Source of the DNA: Pseudomonas synxantha BG33R
GTDB taxonomy: Bacteria; Pseudomonadota; Gammaproteobacteria; Pseudomonadales; Pseudomonadaceae
NCBI RefSeq assembly: GCF_000263715.2
Contig: NZ_CM001514.1
Span: 3,475,674-3,539,673, forward strand
Direction of reading: 5' to 3'
DNA length: 64,000 nt
Below the pieces are notes generated by a model that saw only the letters and a program-made list of their open reading frames with translations, ran no database searches and had not been told where the DNA came from. Shown here in pieces: positions 19,741 to 29,900 of this stretch. Each line of letters starts with the position of its first letter. The first letter of the stretch is position 1. The translations under genes and the position numbers were made by a program.

Positions 19741-19854
19741 TTACTGGTGGCTAACCCAGAACACGGCGGTTCCAACCACCAGAACAATCAGGAACAGAAT
19801 GGCCCAGGCATCCACGGTACTATCAGGTTTACGGGCTTTGGTGGAATTGCTCAT
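19741..19854 (-). CDS. 37-residue single-helix membrane peptide
   Basis: MSNSTKARKPDSTVDAW is followed by a hydrophobic helix AILFLIVLVVGTAVFWV and SHQ-stop. The frame is complete and codon use looks normal. It lies divergently upstream of cysI, and I recall similar tiny proteins near cysI in other pseudomonads. Function unknown. It is too short for ordinary gene finders. Confidence 0.65.
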   Translation of the reverse strand: MSNSTKARKPDSTVDAWAILFLIVLVVGTAVFWVSHQ

Positions 19855-20087
19855 TGCATCGCCTCTTGTCGGTTTTATGGGTGACGGCACTAAGACTCGA
19901 CCACAGTAAAGATCATGATTGCCCGCATGACAAATGTGGGTATGGCGATAACGGTTCTCATTAGTCAGTTTGGTTATTTACATATACCCAAACATCACTT
20001 TTGCGCATATACGCAAACTGGTATCGTGCGCCGGCTCCGTTGGGAGTGCGCGGCCGTGCGCGCAGATTTGCCGAGAACAGGACCTAT

Positions 20088-21746
20088 ATGTACGTATACG
20101 ACGAATACGATCAGCGCATCATCGAGGACCGCGTCAAGCAGTTCCGTGATCAGACCCGACGCTACTTAGCAGGTGAACTGAGCGAAGAAGAGTTCCGCCC
20201 TCTGCGCCTGCAAAATGGCCTTTATGTTCAGCGCTTTGCGCCGATGCTGCGGGTGGCCGTGCCTTATGGCCAGCTGACCTCGCGACAGACGCGAATGATG
20301 GCCAAGATTGCCCGCGACTTCGACAAAGGCTACGCCCACATCAGTACCCGCCAGAACGTGCAGTTCAACTGGCCGGCGCTGGAAGACGTGCCGGACATCC
20401 TGGCTGAACTGGCCACTGTGCAAATGCACGCCATTCAGACCAGCGGTAACTGCCTGCGCAACGTGACCACCGATCAGTTTGCCGGCGTCGCTGCCGACGA
20501 GTTGATCGACCCACGGCCGTGGTGCGAGATCGTGCGCCAGTGGACTACCTTCCACCCTGAGTTCGCCTACCTGCCGCGCAAGTTCAAGATCGCCATCAAT
20601 GGCTCGACCTCGGACCGCGCCGCCATCGAAGTGCACGATATCGGCCTGGAGCCGGTGTACAACGCTGCCGGTGAGCTGGGTTTCCGCGTGCTGGTGGGTG
20701 GTGGATTGGGCCGTACCCCGGTGGTCGGCGCGTTCATCAACGAGTTCCTGCCGTGGCAGGACCTGCTGAGTTACCTCGACGCCATCCTGCGGGTCTACAA
20801 CCGCTACGGCCGTCGTGACAACAAGTACAAAGCCCGGATCAAGATCCTGGTCAAAGCGCTGACCCCTGAGGTGTTTGCCCAGAAAGTCGATGCCGAAATG
20901 GAACACTTGCGCGGCGGCCAGACCACCCTGACCGAAGCCGAAGTGCACCGCGTCGCCAAGCATTTTGTCGATCCTGAATATAAAGCCTTGAGCAACCAGG
21001 ACGCCGAACTGGCCGCCCTTGACCAGCAACACCCAGGTTTTGCCCGCTGGCGCACGCGCAACACCCTGGCGCACAAGAAGCCAGGCTATGTGGCGGTGAC
21101 CCTGTCGCTCAAGCCCACCGGCGTTGCCCCAGGCGATATCACCGACAAGCAGCTGGACGCCGTTGCCGACCTGGCCGAGCGCTACAGCTTTGGCCAACTG
21201 CGTACCTCCCACGAGCAGAACATCATTCTTGCGGACGTCGAGCAGAGCCAACTGTTCACCCTGTGGGGCGAGTTGCGCGAAGGCGGTTTTGCCACGCCGA
21301 ACATTGGCCTGTTGACCGACATCATCTGCTGCCCGGGCGGCGACTTCTGCTCCCTGGCCAACGCCAAGTCGATCCCGATTGCCGAATCCATCCAGCGCCG
21401 TTTCGACGACCTGGACTACCTGTTCGACATCGGCGAGCTGGACCTGAACATCTCCGGTTGCATGAACGCCTGTGGTCACCACCACGTCGGCCACATCGGC
21501 ATCCTGGGCGTGGACAAGAAAGGCGAAGAATTCTACCAAGTGTCCCTGGGTGGCAGCGCCAGCCGCGATGCGAGCCTGGGCAAGATCCTCGGCCCATCCT
21601 TCGCCCAGGAAGCCATGCCCGAGGTGATCGGCAAGCTGATCGACGTCTACATCGAACAGCGCACCGAAGATGAGCGTTTCATCGACACCTACCAGCGCAT
21701 CGGCATCGACCTGTTCAAGGAGCGCGTCTATGCAGCGAATCATTAA
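20088..21746 (+). CDS. cysI: Sulfite/nitrite reductase haemoprotein (CysI-type)
   Basis: A 552-residue sirohaem/4Fe-4S reductase of assimilatory sulfur metabolism, reducing sulfite to sulfide. The start MYVYDEYDQ is chosen because it matches the family N-terminus; the frame is open further upstream. Cluster ligands are present as C-x5-C (CPGGDFC) and C-x3-C (CMNAC) in the expected order near residues 420-470. The ferredoxin-like half-domain repeats are both there. The DUF934 gene overlaps its 3' end by 17 bp, so the two are co-translated. The AT-rich upstream region probably holds the promoter, possibly CysB-dependent. Confidence 0.93.
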   Translation: MYVYDEYDQRIIEDRVKQFRDQTRRYLAGELSEEEFRPLRLQNGLYVQRFAPMLRVAVPYGQLTSRQTRMMAKIARDFDKGYAHISTRQNVQFNWPALEDVPDILAELATVQMHAIQTSGNCLRNVTTDQFAGVAADELIDPRPWCEIVRQWTTFHPEFAYLPRKFKIAINGSTSDRAAIEVHDIGLEPVYNAAGELGFRVLVGGGLGRTPVVGAFINEFLPWQDLLSYLDAILRVYNRYGRRDNKYKARIKILVKALTPEVFAQKVDAEMEHLRGGQTTLTEAEVHRVAKHFVDPEYKALSNQDAELAALDQQHPGFARWRTRNTLAHKKPGYVAVTLSLKPTGVAPGDITDKQLDAVADLAERYSFGQLRTSHEQNIILADVEQSQLFTLWGELREGGFATPNIGLLTDIICCPGGDFCSLANAKSIPIAESIQRRFDDLDYLFDIGELDLNISGCMNACGHHHVGHIGILGVDKKGEEFYQVSLGGSASRDASLGKILGPSFAQEAMPEVIGKLIDVYIEQRTEDERFIDTYQRIGIDLFKERVYAANH

Positions 21747-22224
21747 GAACAACGAAGTCGTCGACGAAACCTGGCACCTGCTGCCCAAGGACGCGAGCTT
21801 CGACGGCATCTCCAACTGCGACGACCTGATCGTGCCGCTGGCGCTGTGGCGCGAACATGGCCACGCCCTCAAGGCCCGCGATGGCGGCCTGGGCGTGTGG
21901 CTGGACGCCGATGAAGAAGCCGAGGAAATCGGTGACGACGTGGAACACTTCCAGGTCATCGCCCTGAACTTCCCGGCCTTCACCGACGGCCGTAACTATT
22001 CCAACGCCCGCCTGCTGCGTGACCGTTATGGCTACAAGGGCGAGCTGCGGGCAATTGGCGATGTGCTGCGTGACCAGTTGTTCTACCTGCACCGCTGCGG
22101 GTTCGATGCCTTCGCCTTGCGTGCCGACAAAGACCCGTACGAAGCGCTGGAAAGCCTCAAGGATTTCTCGGTGACCTATCAGGCTGCGACGGACGAGCCG
22201 CTGCCGCTGTTCCGTCGACGCTGA
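21730..22224 (+). CDS. DUF934 protein, CysI partner
   Basis: A 164-residue soluble protein starting MQRIIKNNEVVDETWHLL inside the end of cysI. DUF934 proteins are almost always encoded directly after this type of sulfite reductase and are often called putative oxidoreductases. The conserved stretch FTDGRNYSNARLLRDRYGYKGELRAIGD-like is seen around residues 80-115. A role in supporting or feeding electrons to CysI is inferred from context only. A REPIN follows at once. Confidence 0.88.
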   Translation: MQRIIKNNEVVDETWHLLPKDASFDGISNCDDLIVPLALWREHGHALKARDGGLGVWLDADEEAEEIGDDVEHFQVIALNFPAFTDGRNYSNARLLRDRYGYKGELRAIGDVLRDQLFYLHRCGFDAFALRADKDPYEALESLKDFSVTYQAATDEPLPLFRRR

Positions 22225-22230
22225 GTATCA

Positions 22231-22326
22231 AAATGTGGGAGGGGGCTTGCCCCCGATGACGGAGTACCAGTCAACAGATTCGTTGCCTGATCCACCGCTA
22301 TCGGGAGCAAGCCCCCTCCCACATTT
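22231..22326. repeat. REPIN (paired REP sequences in inverted orientation)
   Basis: AAATGTGGGAGGGGGCTTGC and its mirror GCAAGCCCCCTCCCACATTT bracket about 50 bp, typical of P. fluorescens REP doublets moved by RAYT transposases. It lies just after the cysI-DUF934 operon and may also end transcription. The rest of the 318-bp gap to poxB shows only an AT-rich promoter-like stretch near 22440-22510. Confidence 0.9.
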
Positions 22327-22542
22327 GGTCCTGCTTGGCTCTGCAAATTTGGGTGGGCAGACCAAGGCCAACGTCGCCCCGTGCATTGCGCTGGTACGTG
22401 ACCAGTGGTTCACCCCCCGGCGCCCCCGCCAATACCGCGTGGCCATGAAGCAATCTTCACACTATAGGGTGAGCATTCGCCGTAATCGAACTGTCCTCTA
22501 CTGATCAGCAGTTTTTAACCTCACTGACGACTGGAGTTCCTC

Positions 22543-24267
22543 ATGGCGAAAATCAACCTGGCCCAGCAACTGGCGACCACCCTTGAACAGGCGGGTATCA
22601 AGCGTATCTGGGGCCTGACCGGTGACAGTCTCAATGGCCTGACCGACGCGCTGCGCAGCATGGACAGTATCGAGTGGATGCATGTGCGCCACGAAGAAGT
22701 CGCCGCCTTTGCCGCCGGTGCCGAAGCCGCCGCCACGGGGGAGTTGACGGTGTGTGCCGGCAGTTGCGGGCCGGGCAACCTGCATTTGATCAATGGTTTG
22801 TTCGACTGCCATCGCAACCATGTGCCGGTGCTGGCGATTGCTGCGCAAATTCCGTCGTCGGAGATCGGCCTCAACTATTTTCAGGAAACCCATCCCCAGG
22901 AACTGTTCAAGGAGTGCAGCCATTTCATCGAGCTGGTGAGCAACCCCGAGCAGATGCCTCAGGTGCTGCACCGTGCCATGCGCTCGGCAATCCTCAATCG
23001 CGGCGTAGCGGTGGTGGTGATTCCTGGGGATGTGTCGCTGCTTGAAGTGGAAGACAAGCTCAAGCCCTGGCCAGCCCTGCACGCACCGCGCACCTTGCCG
23101 GCCGAGCAGGACCTGCAACGCCTCAGCGAGATCCTTCAGGGCAGTGAAAAGGTCACCCTGCTGTGCGGCAGCGGTTGTGCCGGTGCCCACGACCAAGTCG
23201 TAGCGCTGGCCGATGCGCTCGGCGCGCCGGTGGTGCACGCGTTGCGCGGCAAGGAACATGTGGAGTGGGATAACCCGTTTGACGTGGGCATGACCGGCCT
23301 GATCGGTTTCAGCTCCGGTTACCATGCCATGCTCGACTGCGACACCTTGATCATGCTCGGCACCGACTTCCCCTATCGCCAGTTCTACCCCACCGATGCC
23401 AAGATCATTCAGGTTGATTGCGACCCGCAAGCCCTGGGCCGACGCGCCACGCTGGATCTGGGCATCGCCGCCGATGTCAGGGAGACCATCGATGCCCTGC
23501 TGCCGCGCCTGACCCGCAAGACCGATCGCAGCTTTCTTGAGACCTCGTTGAAGCACTACGAGAAGGCCCGTCAGGGGCTGGATGACTTGGCGCAACCCTC
23601 CAAGGCGAATCGACCGATCCACCCTCAGTACGTCGCACGCTTGCTCAGCGAGCTGGCCGACGATGATGCGATCTTCACCGCCGACGTCGGCTCACCCACG
23701 GTGTGGGCGGCGCGTTATTTGAAGATGAATGGCAAACGCCGGCTGATCGGCTCGTTCAATCATGGCTCGATGGCCAACGCCATGCCCCAGGCCATCGGCG
23801 CCCAAGCGGCATTCCCTGGGCGCCAGGTGATTTCGATGTCGGGTGATGGCGGGTTCACCATGTTGATGGGGGATTTCATTTCACTGGCGCAGTTGAATCT
23901 GCCGGTGAAACTCATTGTGTTCAATAACTCGTCCCTGGGGTTTGTGGCCATGGAAATGAAGGCTGCCGGGTACCTGGACACTGGCACTGAGTTGAAAAAC
24001 CCGGACTTCGCGGCCATGTCCAATGCCATGGGCATCCTGGGAATTCGCGTGGAGCAATCCGAAGACCTCGAGCCGGCCTTGCGCCGCGCATTGGCCCACG
24101 ATGGCCCGGTGCTGGTGGACGTGGTGACCGCCACTCAGGAACTGGTGATGCCGCCAAGTATCAAGCTGGAACAGGCCAAAGGGTTCAGCTTGTATATGCT
24201 CAAAGCGGTGATGAGTGGGCGCGGGGATGAGGTGATTGAACTGGCCCGGACCAACTGGCTGCGTTAA
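22543..24267 (+). CDS. poxB: Pyruvate dehydrogenase (quinone) / pyruvate oxidase
   Basis: A 574-residue thiamine-diphosphate flavoenzyme that oxidatively decarboxylates pyruvate to acetate and CO2, passing electrons to the quinone pool at the membrane. The catalytic glutamate region is [16 protein letters not shown] (about residue 50). The TPP motif GDGGFTML...VFNNSS spans about 430-465. It has the three-domain POX fold and full length. The start has CTGGAGTTCCTC upstream. A hairpin follows the stop. Other TPP enzymes of the acetolactate synthase family are less likely given the PoxB-like N-terminus and length. Confidence 0.9.
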   Translation: MAKINLAQQLATTLEQAGIKRIWGLTGDSLNGLTDALRSMDSIEWMHVRHEEVAAFAAGAEAAATGELTVCAGSCGPGNLHLINGLFDCHRNHVPVLAIAAQIPSSEIGLNYFQETHPQELFKECSHFIELVSNPEQMPQVLHRAMRSAILNRGVAVVVIPGDVSLLEVEDKLKPWPALHAPRTLPAEQDLQRLSEILQGSEKVTLLCGSGCAGAHDQVVALADALGAPVVHALRGKEHVEWDNPFDVGMTGLIGFSSGYHAMLDCDTLIMLGTDFPYRQFYPTDAKIIQVDCDPQALGRRATLDLGIAADVRETIDALLPRLTRKTDRSFLETSLKHYEKARQGLDDLAQPSKANRPIHPQYVARLLSELADDDAIFTADVGSPTVWAARYLKMNGKRRLIGSFNHGSMANAMPQAIGAQAAFPGRQVISMSGDGGFTMLMGDFISLAQLNLPVKLIVFNNSSLGFVAMEMKAAGYLDTGTELKNPDFAAMSNAMGILGIRVEQSEDLEPALRRALAHDGPVLVDVVTATQELVMPPSIKLEQAKGFSLYMLKAVMSGRGDEVIELARTNWLR

Positions 24268-24275
24268 ACGAAAAG

Positions 24276-24299
24276 GTGGGAGGGGCTTGCTCCTCCCAC
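24276..24299. terminator. Stem-loop after poxB (single REP-like element)
   Basis: GTGGGAGG and CCTCCCAC form a perfect 8-bp stem with an 8-base loop, nine bases past the poxB stop. It is also the core of a P. fluorescens REP sequence, so it may be a REP singlet acting as a terminator between the convergent poxB and FMN reductase genes. Confidence 0.6.
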
Positions 24300-24318
24300 A
24301 CTTGAGCGCATTGCCCGA

Positions 24319-24876
24319 TCAAGCCTTCTGTTTTTCTACCCATTTGCCGTAGGCATCGATAAATGCTTGCAAGAATGGTTTGGTCTTTTCCGACACCTTG
24401 CCCGCCTCATCGAACACACTGCCCGCCCCACCCAGGTAGGCTTCCGGCTGCTGCATGCACCACACATCCAGGAACACCAGTGACTGGCGCAGGTGATGAT
24501 TGGCGCCGAAACCACCAATGGCACCCGGCGACACACTGATAATCGCACCAGGCTTGCCGCTCCAGGCGCTTTGCCCATATGGACGGGAACCTACGTCGAT
24601 AGCGTTCTTCAACGCTGCCGGTACGGAGCGGTTGTATTCCGGGGTCACAAACAGCACCGCGTCGGATGAACTCACCTGTTGGCGGAAAGTACTGTAGGCT
24701 GCGGGCGGTGTTGCACCGTCGATGTCCTCGTTGTAGAGCGGCAAGTCGCCGATTTCAACAATGTTCAACTTGAGATTGGCAGGCGCCAGCTCGGCCAAGG
24801 CCAGGGCGACCTTGCGGTTGATCGACGCTTTTCTCAAGCTGCCCACCAGGACGGCAATCGTGTAGACCTTGCTCAT
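24319..24876 (-). CDS. NADPH-dependent FMN reductase (ChrR/YieF-like)
   Basis: A 185-residue flavodoxin-fold quinone/chromate reductase. The phosphate-binding loop VGSLRKASINRK lies at residues 11-22. The flavin-binding stretch TPEYNRSVPAALKNAIDV lies at about 79-96, followed by GGFGANHHLRQSL. These enzymes reduce quinones, chromate and similar electrophiles with NAD(P)H and protect against redox stress. It is a single-gene unit convergent with poxB. The exact substrate cannot be told from sequence. Confidence 0.88.
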   Translation of the reverse strand: MSKVYTIAVLVGSLRKASINRKVALALAELAPANLKLNIVEIGDLPLYNEDIDGATPPAAYSTFRQQVSSSDAVLFVTPEYNRSVPAALKNAIDVGSRPYGQSAWSGKPGAIISVSPGAIGGFGANHHLRQSLVFLDVWCMQQPEAYLGGAGSVFDEAGKVSEKTKPFLQAFIDAYGKWVEKQKA

Positions 24877-25103
24877 TGAGGTTTCCCGACTTCTGAATAA
24901 AGGAGCTTGTAGTTATAAAGGCTTAGCGGCGTGTTCACCAGAGGGTTTCGAAGATTACCGGGGCGTTTTCCTTGCAGCAGCTTGCGTAGGAAGTGCCTGA
25001 AAACATCAGCGAATAGTATTTTTTTCTTATAGGTAAACTACCCCGCTCCCTGACGGTCTACAGAACCGCAAATCGAGTGTTTATCTCCAGAGGTTCTAAA
25101 CAG

Positions 25104-25340
25104 ATGGCAGCAGTACTAGTCGGACAGTTCCATGCCAGAGACGCGGAAGGCCGCGTATATTCGGTGCATGAGTTCCAGGAATCCAACCCGGCGCAAGGCG
25201 ACCTGGCTGGCTCGGCGCCCACCACCACCTACAAGCTGGCCATTGGCGACCGTGTAGAGAAACTGGAAGGCGATGAATTCAAACTGATCCAGTCGGGGAC
25301 CATTCTCGTCCGCGAATCGAAAACTACCCTGGCATCATAA
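25104..25340 (+). CDS. Conserved small soluble protein, unknown function
   Basis: A 78-residue protein, MAAVLVGQFHARDAEGRVYSVHEFQE, with a compact beta-rich look and no membrane segment or signal. ATG at 25104 is preferred over an in-frame GTG at 25077, with AGAGG 13 bases upstream. I recognise no domain. The 227-bp region before it holds its promoter and nothing else I can name. Confidence 0.7.
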   Translation: MAAVLVGQFHARDAEGRVYSVHEFQESNPAQGDLAGSAPTTTYKLAIGDRVEKLEGDEFKLIQSGTILVRESKTTLAS

Positions 25341-25402
25341 GGGTCCCCGTTTGTACACCCGCTCAGTCCTGGCCATCGATGGCGTTGACTGGGCCGGGGC
25401 CA

Positions 25403-25741
25403 TCATGGACTGCGGATCTGCGTCACTTCGATGCCCTGCTCGCTTTGCTTGAGCGTCACCACCAATTGCCCTCTCTCCCCCTCCACCGCGTACATCGAGC
25501 GCTTGTAGCCCGACCGATTGGACGCGGGGTACGCCTCCACTTGCCTGATCAAGGTAACCGCCAACACGGTGCCGACCTGCTCGCTCACCCTTTCCTGGGA
25601 ACGGATGAACGTTTCAAGTGCAAGGCCTTCGGGTGGGTGTGCCGTGGGGTCGTTGAAGAGGTAAGCCGCCACGCATCCCACGGTCACAAGAACCGCGAGT
25701 TGCTTGGCCGTCACCCCGAAAAACGTCAAGGGTAGAGGCAT
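25403..25741 (-). CDS. Hypothetical membrane-anchored protein
   Basis: A 112-residue frame starting MPLPLTFFGVTAKQ, with one N-terminal membrane helix (LAVLVTVGCVAAYLF) and a periplasm-facing domain of about 85 residues. A longer start at 25840 is possible, but it would put 33 unconvincing residues before the helix. No family recognised. Its only neighbours are the 78-residue gene (convergent) and a LysR gene (divergent). Confidence 0.55.
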   Translation of the reverse strand: MPLPLTFFGVTAKQLAVLVTVGCVAAYLFNDPTAHPPEGLALETFIRSQERVSEQVGTVLAVTLIRQVEAYPASNRSGYKRSMYAVEGERGQLVVTLKQSEQGIEVTQIRSP

Positions 25742-25924
25742 TTGAGACCAGACCTGTTTTTTGTTGTAAGTACCGGCAAGCCGGCATTGGTCGTTGCTGA
25801 TCAGACGCACCATTCTAATGAGGCCTTGGCCGAACGCCATAGGCCGGGGCGACCCGCGCAGTCTTTTTTGCGCCTGAGGGCTCGCACCATTGAATACACT
25901 TCGCGCTGCACATAGACTCCGGCC

Positions 25925-26842
25925 ATGCGTTTACGTCATATCGAAGTGATTCAGGCCATCTTGCAAACCGGACACCTGGGCACGGCCGCCGAATGGTTGC
26001 AACTCTCTGTGGGTGAAGTAGACGCAATCCTGAAGGACGCCGAGTTGCAGCTGGGGTTCATGCTGTTTGCCAGCGTGCGCGGTCGGCTCCAGGCAACACG
26101 GGAAACGCTGGAGTTGCAGACGCACATTGCCCAACTGTACGAAGCCTTTGAGCCAGTACAGCGATTGGCCAGCCGTTTGAAACACCATCACGCTCCAACC
26201 TTGCGTGCCCTTTGCACCCCGCCCCTGGCTAACCAGCTGTTGCCGCAAAGCATCGCCATGCTGCGCAGACGTTTCCAGGATACGCCGTGCAACCTGTCGA
26301 GCCAGCCGACCCGGGAAATCGTCAGGAGCCTGCTGCTGCACGAAGCGGATGTGGGCCTGAGCCTGCATGACCCGGAACATGCGCAAATCCAGAGCACGGT
26401 GCTGGCCCAGGGCAAGCTGCAATTGCTCGCGCCCCATGGCTGGCTCAAACCCAGGCAGAAGTACATTGCGCTGCAAGACCTGGCCGGGCAGTCGCTGATC
26501 GGGCTTGAGGGGCATGACCCGCTCAGCCGTCTGCTGGATGCCAAGCTGCAAGCCCTGCGCCCGTTGCCGGTGGTGCAAACGCGGGTGCAGACGTACCAGA
26601 TGATGCGCAGCATGGTCGAGGCCGGAGAAGGCTTGGCGATTGTCGATCCCTTTACCGCCTTTGGTGCAAGGGAGGCCGGGCTGGACACCTGCCCGCTATC
26701 ACCGCCCATCCCTATCAGCCTGCACGCACTGACGTTGAAGGACACCTCATCGACACCAGCACTGAAGGCGTTGCTGGAGATCGTCGCGCAGAAAGCCGAC
26801 GCGTTGCTGGCCGAGAAAGCGACACTCCCGCCGGCACAGTAA
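25925..26842 (+). CDS. LysR-family transcriptional regulator
   Basis: A 305-residue protein with an N-terminal winged helix-turn-helix (MRLRHIEVIQAILQTGHLGTAAEWL) and a type-2 periplasmic-binding-like effector domain from about residue 90. The recognition helix region is less canonical than usual (LQLSVGEVDAILKDAELQLG instead of the common S-xx-S-xxI-xxLE pattern), but overall architecture and length fit. Target genes are unknown. It precedes the glycosyltransferase toxin gene on the same strand by 147 bp and could be its regulator, though LysR targets are usually divergent. Confidence 0.85.
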   Translation: MRLRHIEVIQAILQTGHLGTAAEWLQLSVGEVDAILKDAELQLGFMLFASVRGRLQATRETLELQTHIAQLYEAFEPVQRLASRLKHHHAPTLRALCTPPLANQLLPQSIAMLRRRFQDTPCNLSSQPTREIVRSLLLHEADVGLSLHDPEHAQIQSTVLAQGKLQLLAPHGWLKPRQKYIALQDLAGQSLIGLEGHDPLSRLLDAKLQALRPLPVVQTRVQTYQMMRSMVEAGEGLAIVDPFTAFGAREAGLDTCPLSPPIPISLHALTLKDTSSTPALKALLEIVAQKADALLAEKATLPPAQ

Positions 26843-26989
26843 CGATCTCCTGACCCTTCCCGCCCACGCCGCTTCCCACACAAATCCTAAACATTCACAC
26901 GGGAACCCTGTCCTGCACGCAGCACACTCATCGAGCAGAAAGCATCAGCTTTCCACTGGACGATACACCGCAGCCAAGGATAAATCCCC

Positions 26990-29900
26990 ATGCACCACCT
27001 TCAAAATGCACTGGCACATCTGCCGCTTGCAAACTCTACTGCCCTGTTTCATGCGCCCTCCCCCACACTGTCAATCACCCCCCCGCCCCTGCCGCTGGAG
27101 GGCTCGACCAGCGACTCGGACACTGAAGTGCTCGACAACCCGACAACCCTTAAACGAGCCTTCAGTGATCGCTGTAACTGGCAGGCACTGGCCGCGAACC
27201 TGGGCAAACTCCTCACGGAACTGCGCGAAGGCTCTCCCGCCGACTTGGCCGATCAACAAGGCGTGCTGGAAAGCCGACTCACGTCGCACTTGAACACCTC
27301 GACGCTGCCGGTGTGCGAGGGCTCCACCTACGCGGTGCGGCATAACCTGGCACCTACTGCACAAGTCAAAGTGGGTACATTTCTCAGCGGCAGCGGCCTG
27401 ACCACTCCTAAATCCTTTGACGACTTACTCAAGCTCTATCACGCTGCCACGCAACACGTGCATACCCATCCTCTGGGTAATTTCAGCGGAGCGATGTCTT
27501 GGCCAGTCCCGCTGGAGGCGAAAGATAAACAAACTATCATCGACCTGTTGAACGCGCCTGACCCAACCCTGCCCGACCTGCCATTAGTCGACAGAAAAGG
27601 CGCGCTGGGTTATCTGTTGTCTGCCAGCAACCTGTCCAGCAATGACTTCAAATTCCCAGCCAGAGCGGTAGAAATGCTGCTGGGATCGGCCAAGGCACAA
27701 GCGCTGGGCCAAGCCATTCAAGCCCGGCTGGGCGGCATTGCGACGCACACCAGCATCAATGACTACCTGCTCGCCGCTATCCAGTTGGGACTGGACCCGC
27801 AATCCATGGGCACACCGGCGCGTAACAGCGTTGGCGGCTTTGATCTAGGGCAACGGGCGCTCTGGAATCAGCCGCCCAGCGCAACGATCGAGGGTTTGAG
27901 CCGTCATCTGGTCAAGGAGGCGCGAACCCCTGCGGCATCGGCTGAACTGGCAGCACATATGTTGCTGGCTCGTACTGCGCCTGAATACCTGGTCAAGGGC
28001 ATTCCGCCCAACGTGACCTACGGCAGCATTCCCTGGACCCAGTTGGCCATCGCCGCCGCCAAGCTGGAAGCCCAATCACCGGGATGCGTACTCACAATGA
28101 CCTACAGCGAAGTGCTCGCCGCCGCAGAGGGCCTCGACGTCGGCACACCGCTCTCGCAGCATATCCATCGCGAAGCCTTATGCAACTGGGCAATCGTTAA
28201 TGGCCACTTGAAGGCTGAACCGACACCCACCGACACTGAAATGCGCGCTGTACAGGACGCCTTCAGCATCCAGCAGAAAGCCTTGCAAGCCACGGCCCTG
28301 GCACTTGCAACCCCCATTCCGATGCGTGAAAACATGGGAATGGATCTGCTCAGAGAAAAATTCCCAGGCGTACCCGATGAGGTCTTCAAGGCGAAAAACC
28401 TTACGAAAGCCCGGTTGATCAAAGGACGCCCCGGCATCTTCCCCGGAAGCCACTCAATGCTGGATGTCGTCATGCACGGCGACAAAGTCAAAAATGATGA
28501 CAGCGAACATTGGATCACCAAAGACACGCGCATCCCCATCAAACAGTTTTGCGCGCTGTCCGACAGCGGCGCGCTGTCGGTAGTCGATGCGTTTAATCAG
28601 CAATACACGCCCGCGATGGAGGCGCAGGAGAAAGGCCATACGGGCATGACCCAATATCTGATCTCGACTTTGCCGCCGCAGGACCGGAAAAACTTCGAAT
28701 ATGGCCAGCTCGAGTTTTTCCACACTAACGACTACGTGATAGGACCGGATTTCTCGACAAAATCCCTGATCAAAAAAGGTCATACTCTCGACGTGAAGAT
28801 CACCCGCGACGGGCAGGTTAATATCTATCGGATTGATACCCGCGCAGGGAGCATTACCAAACACAATTACCTGGCCCATATTTACTCGCCGCCCTACTCC
28901 CGGCTGGACATGCGTGACGCCAACACGCTGCACAGGACCGTGCGATTCAACCCTTTCGAAGACGAGCACACCGAGCAGGCCAAGGAAAAACCGACGATCG
29001 CTGAAACACCCAAGGTCTTCGATTCCGACCGTACCCGCTATATCGCCAAGGTACTCACCAAACGCCTGGATTTGCTCGGTAAGGATCTGCTCGAACACGC
29101 ACGTGGAACCACGTCTTACGACAAAACCAGCGCCGCCAACAAGGCCATCGGAGAGTTTTTCCTCAACCTGATTCCCTTCAGGTCCGCGATTGTCAACTTC
29201 ATGCAGGGCAATATCGGCGATGGCTTGCTTGACCTTGGCATGGATGTGATGGGCCTGGTGACGCTGGGATCCGCCAAAGCCGCCCATGCAAGCAAAGTGC
29301 TCACTAAGGGCGTAGCTGGCCTGAAAGGCGCGGCAAGAACAGCAAGGTTTCTGGGCACCGTCGCCATCGACGTGCTCAACCCGCTGGGCGGTGCAGGCGA
29401 TTTACTCAAGGGCATCAGCCGCTGGACCTGGTCCAAGGGAAAGAGCGCGTTCAATGCCCTCAAGGGCGCCAGCGGCAGCTACGACGTGCTCAAAGCGGCA
29501 AGTACCCAACATGGTCTGGTGGCCGTGGGTACCTCAAAGGTTGTCGGTCATGACCTGGAAATGGGTGCGGTATTTCGTGGCGGCAACTGGCACGCTTTCG
29601 ACTCGGTCAAGGGGGTGCCCTATGGCCCACCACTGAAGAATTTTCAACCGACCGTGGCGGCGGCTGCCGGGGAAGTCAAAGTCCTCAATAAACCCTCGCT
29701 GCTGGGTTATGAGGCTGTGATTGATCCGGACCTGCTGCAAGTCAAGGGGATGCAGAACAATGTCTATGTGGGCCCAAACAACAAAGAATACATAAAAATC
29801 GACAACAAGCTCTACGCCTCCACGGTCAAGGATGGCCAGCGTGTGATCCAACATCCCAGTGCCCCACACAACGACATCAAGGTCAAAGACCTGGGGAGTG

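Noticed and set aside
20166..21983. 605-codon minus-strand frame opposite cysI
   Set aside because: High-GC shadow; the plus strand encodes a complete sulfite reductase with all cluster cysteines.
26890..26930. Possible HrpL-type hrp box (GGAACC ... CACAC) upstream of the glycosyltransferase toxin
   Set aside because: GGAACC is perfect, but the second half is only a partial match to CCACNNA and the spacing is about 14 rather than 15-16 bases, so T3SS control is not supported.
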